This document shows, piece after piece, positions 1 to 8,398 of a stretch of 64,000 nucleotides of DNA (position 1 is its first letter; each line of letters starts with the position of its first letter). The DNA is taken from positions 1 to 64,000 of the forward strand of contig CAYWEM010000003.1 of assembly GCA_964457225.1 (NCBI GenBank), given 5' to 3'. The notes under the pieces are model-generated. The model saw only the letters and a list, made by a program, of their open reading frames with translations, had not been told where the DNA came from and searched no databases. The position numbers and the translations under genes are program-made. This DNA comes from CAYWEM01 sp964457225 (lineage in GTDB: Bacteria; Acidobacteriota; Aminicenantia; UBA2199).

Positions 1-39
1 CAAATGCGGCTTCGCTCGATTGAACTTCTCTTTCGACAT
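1..39 (-). CDS. tuf: Elongation factor Tu, N-terminal fragment (runs off window)
   Basis: Only the first 13 codons are inside the window, reading MSKEKFNRAKPHL, which matches the conserved EF-Tu N-terminus (M-A-K-E-K-F-x-R-x-K-P-H). EF-Tu is the GTPase that delivers aminoacyl-tRNA to the ribosome. The ATG at 39-37 is preceded by a strong AGGAGG Shine-Dalgarno. Directly upstream lie four tRNA genes in the order seen before tufB in Enterobacteria, which supports the call strongly despite the short length. The rest of the gene lies outside the window, so integrity cannot be judged. Confidence 0.9.
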   Translation of the reverse strand, partial: MSKEKFNRAKPHL

Positions 40-100
40 TGCCTGTCCTCCTGATAATTAAGGTTTTTTATTTATGTTTAATATAACAAACAACTAATAC

Positions 101-173
101 AGCCCTCGATCAGAATCGAACTGATGACCTCATCCTTACCAAGGATGCGCTCTGCCGACTGAGCTACGAGGGC
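101..173 (-). tRNA. tRNA-Thr (anticodon GGT)
   Basis: The reverse complement folds as a cloverleaf with acceptor GCCCTCG pairing with CGAGGGC, a TAGCTCAG-type D arm, anticodon loop CTTGGTA and TTCGATT T-loop. No CCA is encoded. It is the last tRNA before tuf. Confidence 0.95.
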
Positions 174-178
174 AGATC

Positions 179-251
179 AGCGGGAGACGGGATTCGAACC
201 CGCGACCTATAGCTTGGAAGGCTATAGCTCTTCCAACTGAGCTACTCCCGC
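179..251 (-). tRNA. tRNA-Gly (anticodon TCC)
   Basis: The reverse strand gives acceptor GCGGGAG pairing with CTCCCGC, anticodon loop CTTCCAA and T-loop TTCGAAT. It lies between tRNA-Tyr and tRNA-Thr(GGT) with spacers of a few bases, consistent with one processed precursor. Confidence 0.95.
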
Positions 252-258
252 GTATAAC

Positions 259-341
259 TGGGCAGGGAAGGATTCGAACCTCCGAAGACTCGCGTCAACG
301 GGTTTACAGCCCGTCCCATTTGGCCACTCTGGAACCTGCCC
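259..341 (-). tRNA. tRNA-Tyr (anticodon GTA)
   Basis: 83 nt with the long variable arm of class II tRNAs. Acceptor GGGCAGG pairs with CCTGCCC, the anticodon loop is CTGTAAA and the discriminator is A. It is second in the tRNA-tuf transcript. Confidence 0.95.
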
Positions 342-353
342 ATCAATACGCAT

Positions 354-426
354 AGCTGGCGAAGGGACTTGAACCCCCGACCGGCTGATTACAAATCAGC
401 TGCTCTACCAGCTGAGCTACGCCAGC
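354..426 (-). tRNA. tRNA-Thr (anticodon TGT)
   Basis: The reverse strand gives acceptor GCTGGCG with CGCCAGC, anticodon loop TTTGTAA and T-loop TTCAAGT. It is the first gene of the Thr-Tyr-Gly-Thr-tuf transcript and begins about 17 nt after the -10 box of its promoter. Confidence 0.95.
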
Positions 427-442
427 GCATTTGGAAAATGTG

Positions 443-472
443 AATATAGCACAATCCTGGTGATTTTGTCAA
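443..472 (-). promoter_or_regulatory. Sigma70-type promoter of the tRNA-tuf operon
   Basis: On the minus strand, TTGACA (472-467) is followed by an 18-bp spacer and TATATT (448-443). The predicted start is near 437, about 10 nt before the first tRNA, as expected for a strong stable-RNA promoter. Confidence 0.75.
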
Positions 473-547
473 TCACTTTTGCGTGCCTGCAGCAAAACCG
501 GATGAATTATACCACGAACTTCGACAATTACCAAGCGCCAGGTTTTC

Positions 548-576
548 TTGCCAGGCTTTCCCGGTCATTGTATCAT
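548..576 (+). promoter_or_regulatory. Promoter of the metalloenzyme gene
   Basis: TTGCCA (548-553), 17-bp spacer, TATCAT (571-576). The ATG at 587 is only 10 nt beyond the -10 box, so the transcript would be leaderless or nearly so. Confidence 0.5.
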
Positions 577-586
577 GATGACGATC

Positions 587-1519
587 ATGTCCTGTATCTA
601 CTTTATATTCATCGACGGCGTCGGCATCGGCGCGGCCGGCCCGGACAACCCTTTTTACCAGAGCGGAGCACGGTTCCTGCCTTTTTTCCAGGGCGGTCTG
701 AGCCTGCCTGACGGCACCCCGGTAAAAGCCATTGACGCCACTCTGGGCATCCCCGGCCGCCCCCAGAGTGCTTCAGGGCAAACCGCCCTTTTCTGCGGCT
801 GTAACCCCCTGAACGCGGGTGGACCTCACCAGAACGGTTATCCAAACCGGGATTTAAGGCGGATCATCCGTTCCGGCAACCTTTTTTCCGAACTGGAAAG
901 GCGCGGTCTGCCCTGGATCTTCGCCAATGCTTACCCGCTCTACAGTCACTTGTTCCAGCCGGAGCACGCGGCCATCCTTACCGATGGCTCCCTGCGCTTT
1001 TCGGACGAGTTTCCGCCTGCATTCCGGCGCCGGCTGTCCGTCACCAGTTGCATGATGCTGAGCGTCGGACGCAGACCGCCGGGAGAAACGGATATCCTGG
1101 AAGGCCGGGCTCTCTACCAGGATTATTCCAATCGCAGCCTGCGCGAAAAAGGGCTTGATCTGCCGGAGTTCTCGCCGCTGCAGGCCGCGGAAATCCTCTT
1201 CAGGGCCGGACGCGGCCGCAGGCTGCTGCTTTACGAGTACTTTCAGACCGATATCAGTGCGCATCACCCTGAACGGCAAACTGCACTGGAAGTGGTGAAA
1301 GGCCTGGATTCCCTGGTCGGCCGCCTGCTGGAACTGCTCGACCCCCAACATGACACCCTGTTGCTCTGCAGTGATCACGGCAACCTGGAAGACCTGAGCA
1401 CCCGGCGGCACACGCTCAACCCGGTCCCCCTGCTGGCCTGGGGCCGCTTCGCTGAACCCATCCGCGATTCCAGCGCCCTCATCAGCGACCTGCTGCCGGC
1501 CATCCTGCAGGTCATCTGA
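587..1519 (+). CDS. Alkaline-phosphatase-superfamily metalloenzyme (phosphomutase-like)
   Basis: A 310-residue protein starting MSCIYFIFIDGVGIG, whose Asp10 in IDGVG is the first metal ligand of the alkaline phosphatase/phosphoglycerate mutase superfamily. Near residues 262-280 it has SDHGNLED followed by an RRHT segment, the C-terminal metal site of this fold. It is shorter than cofactor-independent phosphoglycerate mutase (about 510 residues) and resembles the compact metalloenzyme-domain proteins. The substrate is not evident. Upstream in-frame ATGs at 575 and 578 overlap or abut the -10 box, so 587 is preferred. No Shine-Dalgarno is visible. It stands alone between the tRNA operon and HU. 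Confidence 0.75.
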   Translation: MSCIYFIFIDGVGIGAAGPDNPFYQSGARFLPFFQGGLSLPDGTPVKAIDATLGIPGRPQSASGQTALFCGCNPLNAGGPHQNGYPNRDLRRIIRSGNLFSELERRGLPWIFANAYPLYSHLFQPEHAAILTDGSLRFSDEFPPAFRRRLSVTSCMMLSVGRRPPGETDILEGRALYQDYSNRSLREKGLDLPEFSPLQAAEILFRAGRGRRLLLYEYFQTDISAHHPERQTALEVVKGLDSLVGRLLELLDPQHDTLLLCSDHGNLEDLSTRRHTLNPVPLLAWGRFAEPIRDSSALISDLLPAILQVI

Positions 1520-1615
1520 TTTTTTCTCCTGGTTTTTCAATTGCCGGCCTCAGGCAACAATAACTGCTTCAGTCAAGTTTATTTTTCGGAAAAGGCCTTT
1601 TCAAGCCATTATGAC

Positions 1616-1644
1616 TTGACAACGCACTTTTACTTGGCTAAAGT
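1616..1644 (+). promoter_or_regulatory. Promoter of the HU gene
   Basis: Consensus TTGACA (1616-1621), 17-bp spacer, TAAAGT (1639-1644). It sits 47 nt before the HU start, leaving a normal leader with a GGAGG ribosome site at 1682-1686. Confidence 0.7.
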
Positions 1645-1691
1645 CATTAGGCGGGAGAAAGCCTTCCCTGACTTAACGAATGGAGGAATCT

Positions 1692-1967
1692 ATGAACAAG
1701 AGCGAGTTGATCAAAGCCATCGCCGAAAAGTCCGGTCTCACTCAGGCCGACACTGAACAGGCCGTCAATGCCTTTCTCGAGATCGTTCCGGCTGAACTCA
1801 AGAAAAAAGGCAAGGTAACCCTGGTCGGGTTCGGCACTTTCGGAGTGGCCACCAGAAAGGCCCGGAAGGGCGTCAACCCCAAGACCGGCGCCAAGATCAA
1901 CATCCCGGCCAGGACCGCCCCGGTCTTCAAAGCCGGCAAGGCCCTGAAAGACAAGGTCGCCAAGTAG
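1692..1967 (+). CDS. hup: HU-family DNA-binding protein
   Basis: A 91-residue nucleoid protein starting MNKSELIKAIAEKSGLT, the hallmark of HU. The GFGTFGV turn, the basic arm, and the NPKTGAKINIPA stretch with its intercalating Pro are all present, and the length fits HU (about 90). HU bends and compacts DNA as a dimer. The start at 1692 is chosen because GGAGG lies 5 nt upstream; an in-frame ATG at 1680 would bury that site in the coding sequence. Monocistronic, with its own promoter. Confidence 0.95.
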   Translation: MNKSELIKAIAEKSGLTQADTEQAVNAFLEIVPAELKKKGKVTLVGFGTFGVATRKARKGVNPKTGAKINIPARTAPVFKAGKALKDKVAK

Positions 1968-1978
1968 GAATTCCGGTA

Positions 1979-2001
1979 GGGGCGGATTCCAAATCCGCCC
2001 C
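1979..2001 (+). repeat. Perfect hairpin downstream of HU
   Basis: GGGGCGGATT (1979-1988) and its exact complement AATCCGCCCC (1992-2001) flank a 3-nt loop. The words GATTCCAAATCCG recur immediately after. No U-tract follows, so it is not a classical terminator; it could stabilise the hup mRNA 3' end or be a REP-like element. Confidence 0.6.
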
Positions 2002-2206
2002 GATTCCAAATCCGTCTCGGCCTTTAATCCGTTTCAATCGTCAATCCGCCTTGTTTTTTTCTGTCTTGTATTACAATTTCACTTTTACAATTATCCATCA
2101 CCCCTGATTTTTATGAGCATCCTCCACCGGGATGATCCGGATCCTTTAAAGCCAGTTCTTGAGCTGATTTTCGGGAAAGCATTTTATGCGTTTCAGGCCG
2201 ATCGGC

Positions 2207-2235
2207 TTTATCCGGCCTCACTTTACTGCTAGAAT
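2207..2235 (+). promoter_or_regulatory. Candidate promoter of the DUF2779 nuclease
   Basis: TTTATC (2207-2212), 17-bp spacer, TAGAAT (2230-2235), then 9 nt to the ATG. The -35 is weak. Confidence 0.4.
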
Positions 2236-2244
2236 GAACCCGAC

Positions 2245-4110
2245 ATGAATCAACTGTACCTCTCGAAAAGCGATTTCAAGGTGGGCAGAAGCTGTCCAAC
2301 CAAGCTGTACTACAAAAAGCAGGGTTACCCCTCCCAACTGGAAGGAAGTGAATACCTGGAATTCCTGGCCGACGGCGGCTACCTGGTCGGCAAACTGGCC
2401 CAATTGCTGATTCCCGGGGGAGTGGAAATCCGCAGTGAGCTCGGCACCCGGGCCGCCCTGGAAGAAAGCGCCCGGCTGCTGGAGAGGGAAAACGCCATCG
2501 TCTACGAAGCAGCCGTGGCGGCAGGCGGCAAGCTGGCCCGGATTGACATCCTGGTGAAAAAAGGTCATTCGCTTGACCTGATCGAAGTCAAGTCCAAGTC
2601 TTACGACAGCCGGGAAGAGGTGTTCAGCAAGGACATGAAAGAATACTTCGAGGATGTCGCCTTTCAAGCCTGGCTGCTGCAGGAAGCCTATCCCAGGTTT
2701 GAAGTACGATCTTTCCTGATGCTGCCGGACAAAAGCCTGGCCACCCAAATCGAAGGCCTGGCCGGCTGGTTCAAAAAAAGCCTGGTTCAGCCGCCCGTCG
2801 ATGACCGGTCACGCTTCCGCCGGATTGAGGTCGATTTCCTTTTCCCTGAGAATTCCCCCCAGCATCGCCGCTTACTCCAGGAAAACCTGCTGACCCGGAT
2901 ACCGGTGGACGTGGAAGTGCGCCGCCGCCTGCCGGAAGTTATGGCCGCCGGCGAGGAACTGCTAAAAAGCCTGAGCGATGGAAAAATCAGCAAGATTCCG
3001 CCCCGGATCGGCAGGAAGTGCTTCAACTGCGAATACCGGGGCCTGCCGGACGATCCCCGAGACGGTTTCCTGGAATGCTGGGGCGAACTTGGCCCGGTTG
3101 CTCCGCATGTTTCGGAGCTTTACCATGCCGGCACCCTGGGTGGGCGCGGCGGCTTCCTGGTGGAAGAAATGATCGCTTCAAAGCGGGTCAGCCTGCTGGA
3201 CGTGCCCCCGGCCGCCCTGCTCAACAGCAAGGGCGATCTGTCATTCCGCGGCCGCAGGCAGCAGATCCAGATCGAGCATACCCGCGATAACAGCGAATGG
3301 GTTTCTCCCGAATTAAAATCACTGCTCGGGGGACTGCGCTACCCGCTTCATTTCATCGACTTTGAAACCATCACCCCGGCCCTGCCCTTTCACAGTAGCA
3401 TGCGGCCCTACGAAATGATCGCCTTTCAATGGAGCTGCCATACCGTGAACGGACCGGGCGAAGAACCTCGGCACGCGGAATGGCTGAACACGAAACCCTC
3501 CTTTCCCAACTTCGACTTCGCCCGCTCCCTGATGGAGCGGATCGGCACCGAAGGCACTCCCTTGATGTGGGCCAGTCATGAAAACACGGTTCTGCGGGTC
3601 ATCCTCGAGCAAATGGAAAAACGGGGACACCGGGATGAGGAACTCAGGCAATGGCTGTTGGGCATAACCCGGGACAAGGAAAAAAGAAGAACGGGCCGCC
3701 TGGTTGACCTGAATCAAATTGCCCTGGATCACTTCTATCACCCGGACATGAAAGGCAAAACTTCGATCAAGCTGGTTCTGCCGGCCGTCTGGAACAACCA
3801 CCCCGAACTGCACCAAATACCCTGGTTCCGCAAGTATCTCAAGCTCGAAAACGGCGTGATCCAGAGCCCCTACAACGCTCTTTCCGATCTGAACGAAGAG
3901 CTGGAACGGGGCGGCGAAGTCATCAAGGAAGGAACCGGGGCCATGCGCGCTTATTACGAGATTAACTGCGGAGATCTCCGCGACGACCCGCAGGCCCGGG
4001 AAAAACGGCACAAAATGCTTTTACGGTATTGCGAGCTCGACACCATGGCCATGGTGATCATCTGGACCCACTGGATACAAGCCGCCGAGCTTAACAGTTC
4101 GGGCGCCTGA
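2245..4110 (+). CDS. DUF2779 protein: RecB/Cas4-like Fe-S nuclease fused to a DEDD-type exonuclease
   Basis: 621 residues. The N-terminal half has a PD-(D/E)xK pattern (Asp101 in RIDILV, then Glu114-Val-Lys116) and a Gln141/Tyr149 pair like the RecB QxxxY helix. It also has four cysteines arranged as in Cas4/AddB iron-sulfur nucleases: Cys17 at the N-terminus, then Cys259, Cys262 and Cys278. From about residue 365 a second domain begins with DFET (Asp372, Glu374), the ExoI motif of RNase H-like DEDD exonucleases, and ends near the C-terminus with YCELDTMAM. This architecture is that of DUF2779 proteins, whose role is not established; DNA processing is the reasonable inference. No recombinase or CRISPR partner is adjacent. 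The start fits the MNQLYLSKSDF N-terminus and a nearby -10 box; no Shine-Dalgarno is seen. Confidence 0.85.
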   Translation: MNQLYLSKSDFKVGRSCPTKLYYKKQGYPSQLEGSEYLEFLADGGYLVGKLAQLLIPGGVEIRSELGTRAALEESARLLERENAIVYEAAVAAGGKLARIDILVKKGHSLDLIEVKSKSYDSREEVFSKDMKEYFEDVAFQAWLLQEAYPRFEVRSFLMLPDKSLATQIEGLAGWFKKSLVQPPVDDRSRFRRIEVDFLFPENSPQHRRLLQENLLTRIPVDVEVRRRLPEVMAAGEELLKSLSDGKISKIPPRIGRKCFNCEYRGLPDDPRDGFLECWGELGPVAPHVSELYHAGTLGGRGGFLVEEMIASKRVSLLDVPPAALLNSKGDLSFRGRRQQIQIEHTRDNSEWVSPELKSLLGGLRYPLHFIDFETITPALPFHSSMRPYEMIAFQWSCHTVNGPGEEPRHAEWLNTKPSFPNFDFARSLMERIGTEGTPLMWASHENTVLRVILEQMEKRGHRDEELRQWLLGITRDKEKRRTGRLVDLNQIALDHFYHPDMKGKTSIKLVLPAVWNNHPELHQIPWFRKYLKLENGVIQSPYNALSDLNEELERGGEVIKEGTGAMRAYYEINCGDLRDDPQAREKRHKMLLRYCELDTMAMVIIWTHWIQAAELNSSGA

Positions 4111-4230
4111 CAGAATTCAAGCTGAACAGCCCCTTGCTTAATTGGAATAAATCAGAAACCTGAAGTTTTGTTTCAGGATCAATCCGGGCTGAAAAACTGC
4201 TCTGCACTCCGGCGGCGATGGCCGCATGAA

Positions 4231-4923
4231 TCAGGAAACCACTCGGAAAGGTGCGCTCAGGAAACTCATCCCGCCGAAGCTTCCTCCGGGTTGAATTTCA
4301 ATACGGTATGTTCCCGGAACCGTTCCGGCCGGGATCCTGATCTCAGCCCTCCCGGAATTGGGCACCTGCCTGGCCAGAACAAGCTCGGCAACCATGGAGC
4401 CCTCGCGCCGGAGCAGGATGTCGATACGCAGTGAAGAGGCCTGATTCGTCCGCCAGCCGATTGAATAAGTGCGACCTCGGACCAGATTTCCGGCCGGAAC
4501 AACCAGGATAAAAGGTGAAGTCCTGATAAAAAACGGCTTGGAAATCCCTTTTACCACCCCGTCCGCAGTTTCAACCCTGACGGTATAAATCCCCTCCGCC
4601 TGGTTCAGGCGCGGCTCAACGTTTTCGTTGCCGTCGTTCAAGGTGTTGACCGCCAACCGGTCAAGCATCATATTGCCCGCTTCATCGCAGAGATGAATGT
4701 TCAGATTGGGAGTGGCAAAAGTGCCGGAAGTCGTCCATTCAACGGGATAACTGGTCCCTGAACCGGCATACCAGGTGACATCAACACCTGGCCTGGTAAC
4801 CCAAATGGTCGGAACAGGCTTCATGACGGTTTTTAACGGTGCCGTCTTCACCTGGGCATTGGGAGTCCCTGGGGACATAACCAGTAAAAGAATTGAGACG
4901 ATAAAAAAAGAATACTTTTTCAT
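4231..4923 (-). CDS. Secreted protein with two Kre9/KNH-like beta domains
   Basis: 230 residues with a signal peptide (Lys-rich start, hydrophobic residues about 5-20). Two tandem modules follow: one around residues 45-130, one from about 135 to the end. Each contains the 'G-x-x-Y-x-I/V-x-W' signature (YPVEWTTSG; YSIGWRTNQ) and a later basic 'YTVRVE'/'YRIEIQ' strand, typical of Ser-Thr-rich Kre9/KNH-like domains that bind surface glycans or occur in exported proteins. Function unknown. ATG at 4923 has a good GGGAGAGG ribosome site. It is monocistronic and divergent from the lipoprotein at 5254. Confidence 0.65.
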   Translation of the reverse strand: MKKYSFFIVSILLLVMSPGTPNAQVKTAPLKTVMKPVPTIWVTRPGVDVTWYAGSGTSYPVEWTTSGTFATPNLNIHLCDEAGNMMLDRLAVNTLNDGNENVEPRLNQAEGIYTVRVETADGVVKGISKPFFIRTSPFILVVPAGNLVRGRTYSIGWRTNQASSLRIDILLRREGSMVAELVLARQVPNSGRAEIRIPAGTVPGTYRIEIQPGGSFGGMSFLSAPFRVVS

Positions 4924-5253
4924 GGCACCTCTCCCGGAATGATTTCAGGAAAACTGACTGGAAAATCAATTTTTCCCATGTTGTAATTATAATTTGTTTT
5001 TGTTAAAAATCATTGCCGACGGAGGAATTGTGTCATGATGACCTTGATGATGGATTGGCTTCAAGAGCCTGTTCATTTGATTTAAAACCGCACTGATCGC
5101 GTTTTGGCAGCGAAAAGAAGAATGAATCGTCACCCCGTTATCCAGATGCCGTGATGATCGGTTGTTTTTCATTTTTTTGGGTATTTTTGATCGCTGTCGC
5201 CCGCGTTACCTGGTCGGGTTGACTCGGCCGGTTTGAATCCATAGAATCAATGC
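4924..5253. other. Intergenic region, 330 bp, AT-rich
   Basis: Lies between the divergent genes at 4923 and 5254. I see a possible minus-strand TATAAT near 4990 and the plus-strand promoter at 5219-5247. A 61-codon minus-strand open frame at 4987-5172 has no recognisable features and is not called. Confidence 0.5.
5219..5247 (+). promoter_or_regulatory. Promoter of the lipoprotein gene, start-proximal
   Basis: TTGACT (5219-5224), exact 17-bp spacer, TAGAAT (5242-5247), each one mismatch from consensus. The ATG is 6 nt beyond the -10 box, so the predicted +1 is at or next to the start codon. Confidence 0.7.
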
Positions 5254-5754
5254 ATGAAAAGAATCGTTTTGCCGTTACTCTTGATGTGCTGGTGCTGTCT
5301 GCTTTGGAACTGTCATTCTCAGGCCGGGCCGAAACAGATATCCAGAATTGAGTACGCCTACATCTCGGGGAGCATCCTGCCCGAGCTGCAGTTACATGAA
5401 CTTTACCTGGTAAGCCCCGACCGGGTCACCCTGACCCGCAAAGGCCCGGCGCCGGACAGCCTGGTCAATGCCGGAGAGTGGGAACTTTCTTTCACCCTTT
5501 CCGACCTGGATGAGCTGTTCCAGGAACTGGCCCGGGTGGACATTGATGTAATTGAGCTTGTTTCCCCAAAAGACTCTCCCGAAGGCGGGCATACAACGCT
5601 CTATTCAGTCTTCTACACGGACGGCACCGTTCTCAGCCTGCATTACCTGCCAGGCACGACCTATACCGGCAGCGAGACGCTCACCCTCCCCATCGACAAC
5701 TTCATCCGCAAACTAAGCCTGCCTCCGCAAGCAAGTCCGCAATACCTCGATTAA
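5254..5754 (+). CDS. Putative lipoprotein, function unknown
   Basis: 166 residues. The N-terminus is a short hydrophobic signal ending at LLWNC (Cys near residue 20), a plausible lipobox. The mature part (SRIEYAYISGS..., with acidic and aromatic patches and a C-terminal 'PIDNFIRKL') resembles no family I can name. It is probably anchored in the envelope. No ribosome-binding site precedes the ATG, in line with a leaderless message from the promoter 6 nt upstream. Monocistronic. Confidence 0.6.
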   Translation: MKRIVLPLLLMCWCCLLWNCHSQAGPKQISRIEYAYISGSILPELQLHELYLVSPDRVTLTRKGPAPDSLVNAGEWELSFTLSDLDELFQELARVDIDVIELVSPKDSPEGGHTTLYSVFYTDGTVLSLHYLPGTTYTGSETLTLPIDNFIRKLSLPPQASPQYLD

Positions 5755-5952
5755 CAAGGAGCCGTAAAAATCGATTATGGTTCGTGATATGGTCAAGTCA
5801 TCCAAAACCATTCTGAGAGGAACGGCATTGAACATCGCTATCTGCCGGATTTCCTGCTGGATTCCGAATAAAATCAACGGGGACAGGTAGAATTTCCGCC
5901 CGAAAAACCAGTCAAGAAAAATGATTTTCGGAGGGCGGTACCGGGCAGATTA

Positions 5953-6264
5953 TCATCTTTCGTTCTTCTGCAGGAAGTACGGGGGAATGAGCGCCGGCTT
6001 GACGACAACCTCCTGCCAGACCCCGGCCAGGATATAAGGCTCACGGTCCAGCCATTCCCGGCGTAGCTGATCCTCGGAGTCAAAACGGCAGACGATCATC
6101 GAACCGATCAAAGCACCGGCATCGTTCTGAATTCCGCAGGCGTAGAGCCATTTTCCATTCCCGTGGAACTCTTCAGCCAGCTCCAGGTGCCTGGGCCGCA
6201 CCGCCATCCTCTTTTCCAGGGCATTCTCTTCTTTGCCGTCCCAGCCAATCACGATAAAATGCAT
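5953..6264 (-). CDS. YciI-like (YCII-related) domain protein
   Basis: 103 residues beginning MHFIVIGWDGKEENALEKRM and continuing with RPRHLEL and an LIGSMIVCRFDSEDQLRREWLDREPYILAGVW-like pattern; the 'D-x-E-P-Y-x-x-A/G-x-V' ending is the YCII ferredoxin-like signature. These small proteins may act as enzymes or bind small molecules, and no substrate can be inferred. The ATG at 6264 follows a purine-rich GGGAGGAAGG site. Monocistronic, followed downstream by unassigned DNA. Confidence 0.8.
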   Translation of the reverse strand: MHFIVIGWDGKEENALEKRMAVRPRHLELAEEFHGNGKWLYACGIQNDAGALIGSMIVCRFDSEDQLRREWLDREPYILAGVWQEVVVKPALIPPYFLQKNER

Positions 6265-6390
6265 GCCTTCCTCCCGGTGGATTAACCGCCACTATGATAG
6301 TTCCTTTCAGCATCCTGAACAAGATAAGCCGGAAAAGCGGCCTGCCGACCAACTGTTCTAATGGAGTTTAAATCATCTCCTGGAAAAAGT

Positions 6391-8265
6391 TTATCCCGTT
6401 TCGACTCGGTTTCGGCCACATTCCTTGGCCTTGTAAAGAGCTTTATCCGCTTTCTTGATGCTGTCTTCAATACCTGCTTGGGCGTTGTACTCTGCGATTC
6501 CGAAAGACATGGTAATCCGCATGGAATGATTTTCCCAGGGCAGAGGAGTATCCTCCACCATCCGGCGAAGCTTTTCCGCCGCCCGTACACCCTGTTCCAG
6601 GGGGGTTCCCGGGAACATGAGCATAAACTCTTCACCCCCCCAGCGGCTGATGTGATCGTGTGGCCGGGTGTTTTGCCTGATCAGTTCAGCGATTTTAACC
6701 AGTACGGCGTCGCCGCAATCATGGCCCCATTGGTCGTTGAACTTCTTGAAGTGATCGATGTCCGTAAGCACAATGGTGAATGGCTCGCCCCGACGGGAGA
6801 AACGGGCTGTCTCCTTGCACAACTCCTCCATCATGGCCCGACGGTTCAGGAGTTGAGTCAGGGTATCAGTGCGGGATAAAGCGCGCATAACGTCAGCCAT
6901 CCGTTTCTTGTTCCGGTAAAAAACGAAAAGCAGAATGACCAGGAGTAAAAACAACAGGGAAAGGGTTGACACAATAGTCAGAATGTAGCGGTTGATGCGG
7001 GCGTCTTTCAGCAAGGATTGATTTCTTAATTCCGCTTTTTCCAGTTCGAATTCCTTGTTGAGGGTATCAAAGCGGACCATCATCCGGGTGACCTGCTGAG
7101 AAAGATTGGCCTTGAACATCTCCTCATTCAAGGCCTGATGGACCTCCAGATGTTTCAGGGCCTGTCCTGTTTGACCCAGTCCTTTGTAAGCCTGAGACAG
7201 AAGCAGATGTGATTTGATGACAACCAGCTTAAAGTTAGATCGGGCGGCGATGTCCAGGGCTTCAACAAGAAGAGGTAAAGCTTCGCTGAAGGCATTCTGA
7301 TTAATCAGACTTCGACCAAGGTTGAGTAAATTATTGGTGTAGGTGATGTTCTGATCGTATTTTCTTAAGATTGCAACGGCTGTTTCAAAGTGGTCCCTGG
7401 AATTGTTCAGCGCATCACGGTTGCCCGAAGACTCGTATTCGCCGTAAAAACGATCGCCCAGAACGGATTGAGCGTGAGCCACAAATATTTCCTGATTGGC
7501 GTCCCGGGCCAGTTCCAGCAGTTTGCGGCCGTAAAACTCACTGCTGGTGTAATCCTTCAGGTTGTTGTAAGTATAGGCCAGGTTGAACAGGGCCACCATT
7601 TCGTAATAGGGGTCATTTTCTATCAAGTTGTACGTTTTTTGAAAGTATTCCGCTGCATTGGGCCATTGTTCGAGCAGTGCATACACTCCGGCCAGGTTGC
7701 CGTAGAGAGTCAGCAGCATGTCTTTGTCTTCAATGCTGTTTTGCTGGATGACTTCCAGAGCCTTGTTGTAGAAGTCCAGAGAGGACTGGAAATCCGAATC
7801 TTCCTTGGCGCAGATGCCTGCCGCCTGATAGGCTTTGATTTGTCCGATGGGTTCGCTTTGGGCCAGGGCGCGATCAATGGCCTCTTTATATGCATTCCTG
7901 GCCTCAAGGTGATTGCCCTGATAGCTATGGGCAATGGCCGAGTTGCACAGGCCGGTAATCCACCCCATCTGATAATCATTCTTTTGGGACTGCTCAATCG
8001 CCTGGCTTGCATAGGCCAGGGATTGCCTGGCATTGTTATAGGAGGTTTTCAATGAAAGTTCGTTGAGAATATCCGCCTTTTCTTCGGAGGTTTCAGCCTG
8101 CTCAAGCTTTTTCAGCAGGATCTGTTCCGGAGTTGCGGGCGGCTCCTGCGCACCTGCCTGGGGATTGATCATGTAAAGGCCGAGCAGAATGACGGCAGGA
8201 ATGATGAACCATCGCTGTTGGGCGCCAACCCGGCTTTCATAAGCTTTATTTCTGACCTTTTTCAT
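6391..8265 (-). CDS. Membrane TPR-GGDEF diguanylate cyclase
   Basis: 624 residues. A signal/anchor (about 17-38) is followed by a long TPR-like helical repeat region (about 45-400) that should be periplasmic, a transmembrane helix (426-450), then a GGDEF domain. The active site is GGEEF (543-547), an active variant, with RPHD (534-537) exactly five residues upstream as the RxxD inhibitory I-site. It should therefore make c-di-GMP from two GTP with product inhibition. The periplasmic TPR sensor suggests regulation by a protein or peptide in the envelope. A strong AGGGGGG ribosome site supports the start. A matching HD-GYP phosphodiesterase is encoded at 31633. Confidence 0.9.
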   Translation of the reverse strand: MKKVRNKAYESRVGAQQRWFIIPAVILLGLYMINPQAGAQEPPATPEQILLKKLEQAETSEEKADILNELSLKTSYNNARQSLAYASQAIEQSQKNDYQMGWITGLCNSAIAHSYQGNHLEARNAYKEAIDRALAQSEPIGQIKAYQAAGICAKEDSDFQSSLDFYNKALEVIQQNSIEDKDMLLTLYGNLAGVYALLEQWPNAAEYFQKTYNLIENDPYYEMVALFNLAYTYNNLKDYTSSEFYGRKLLELARDANQEIFVAHAQSVLGDRFYGEYESSGNRDALNNSRDHFETAVAILRKYDQNITYTNNLLNLGRSLINQNAFSEALPLLVEALDIAARSNFKLVVIKSHLLLSQAYKGLGQTGQALKHLEVHQALNEEMFKANLSQQVTRMMVRFDTLNKEFELEKAELRNQSLLKDARINRYILTIVSTLSLLFLLLVILLFVFYRNKKRMADVMRALSRTDTLTQLLNRRAMMEELCKETARFSRRGEPFTIVLTDIDHFKKFNDQWGHDCGDAVLVKIAELIRQNTRPHDHISRWGGEEFMLMFPGTPLEQGVRAAEKLRRMVEDTPLPWENHSMRITMSFGIAEYNAQAGIEDSIKKADKALYKAKECGRNRVETG

Positions 8266-8398
8266 GATCCCCCCTTAATTTTCCCTCATCTGGGAATGTC
8301 AAAAAAACTTCCATAAAAAAGCAGGCAATCCTGTATGGAGTAAAGTTTCGATCAAAAGTGGTTTTTTGTAGAACCACGACCATGCAGGTGTTATCATC

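Noticed and set aside
1979..2001. Intrinsic terminator of HU
   Set aside because: The stem is perfect but no U-tract follows within 40 nt; listed only as a hairpin.
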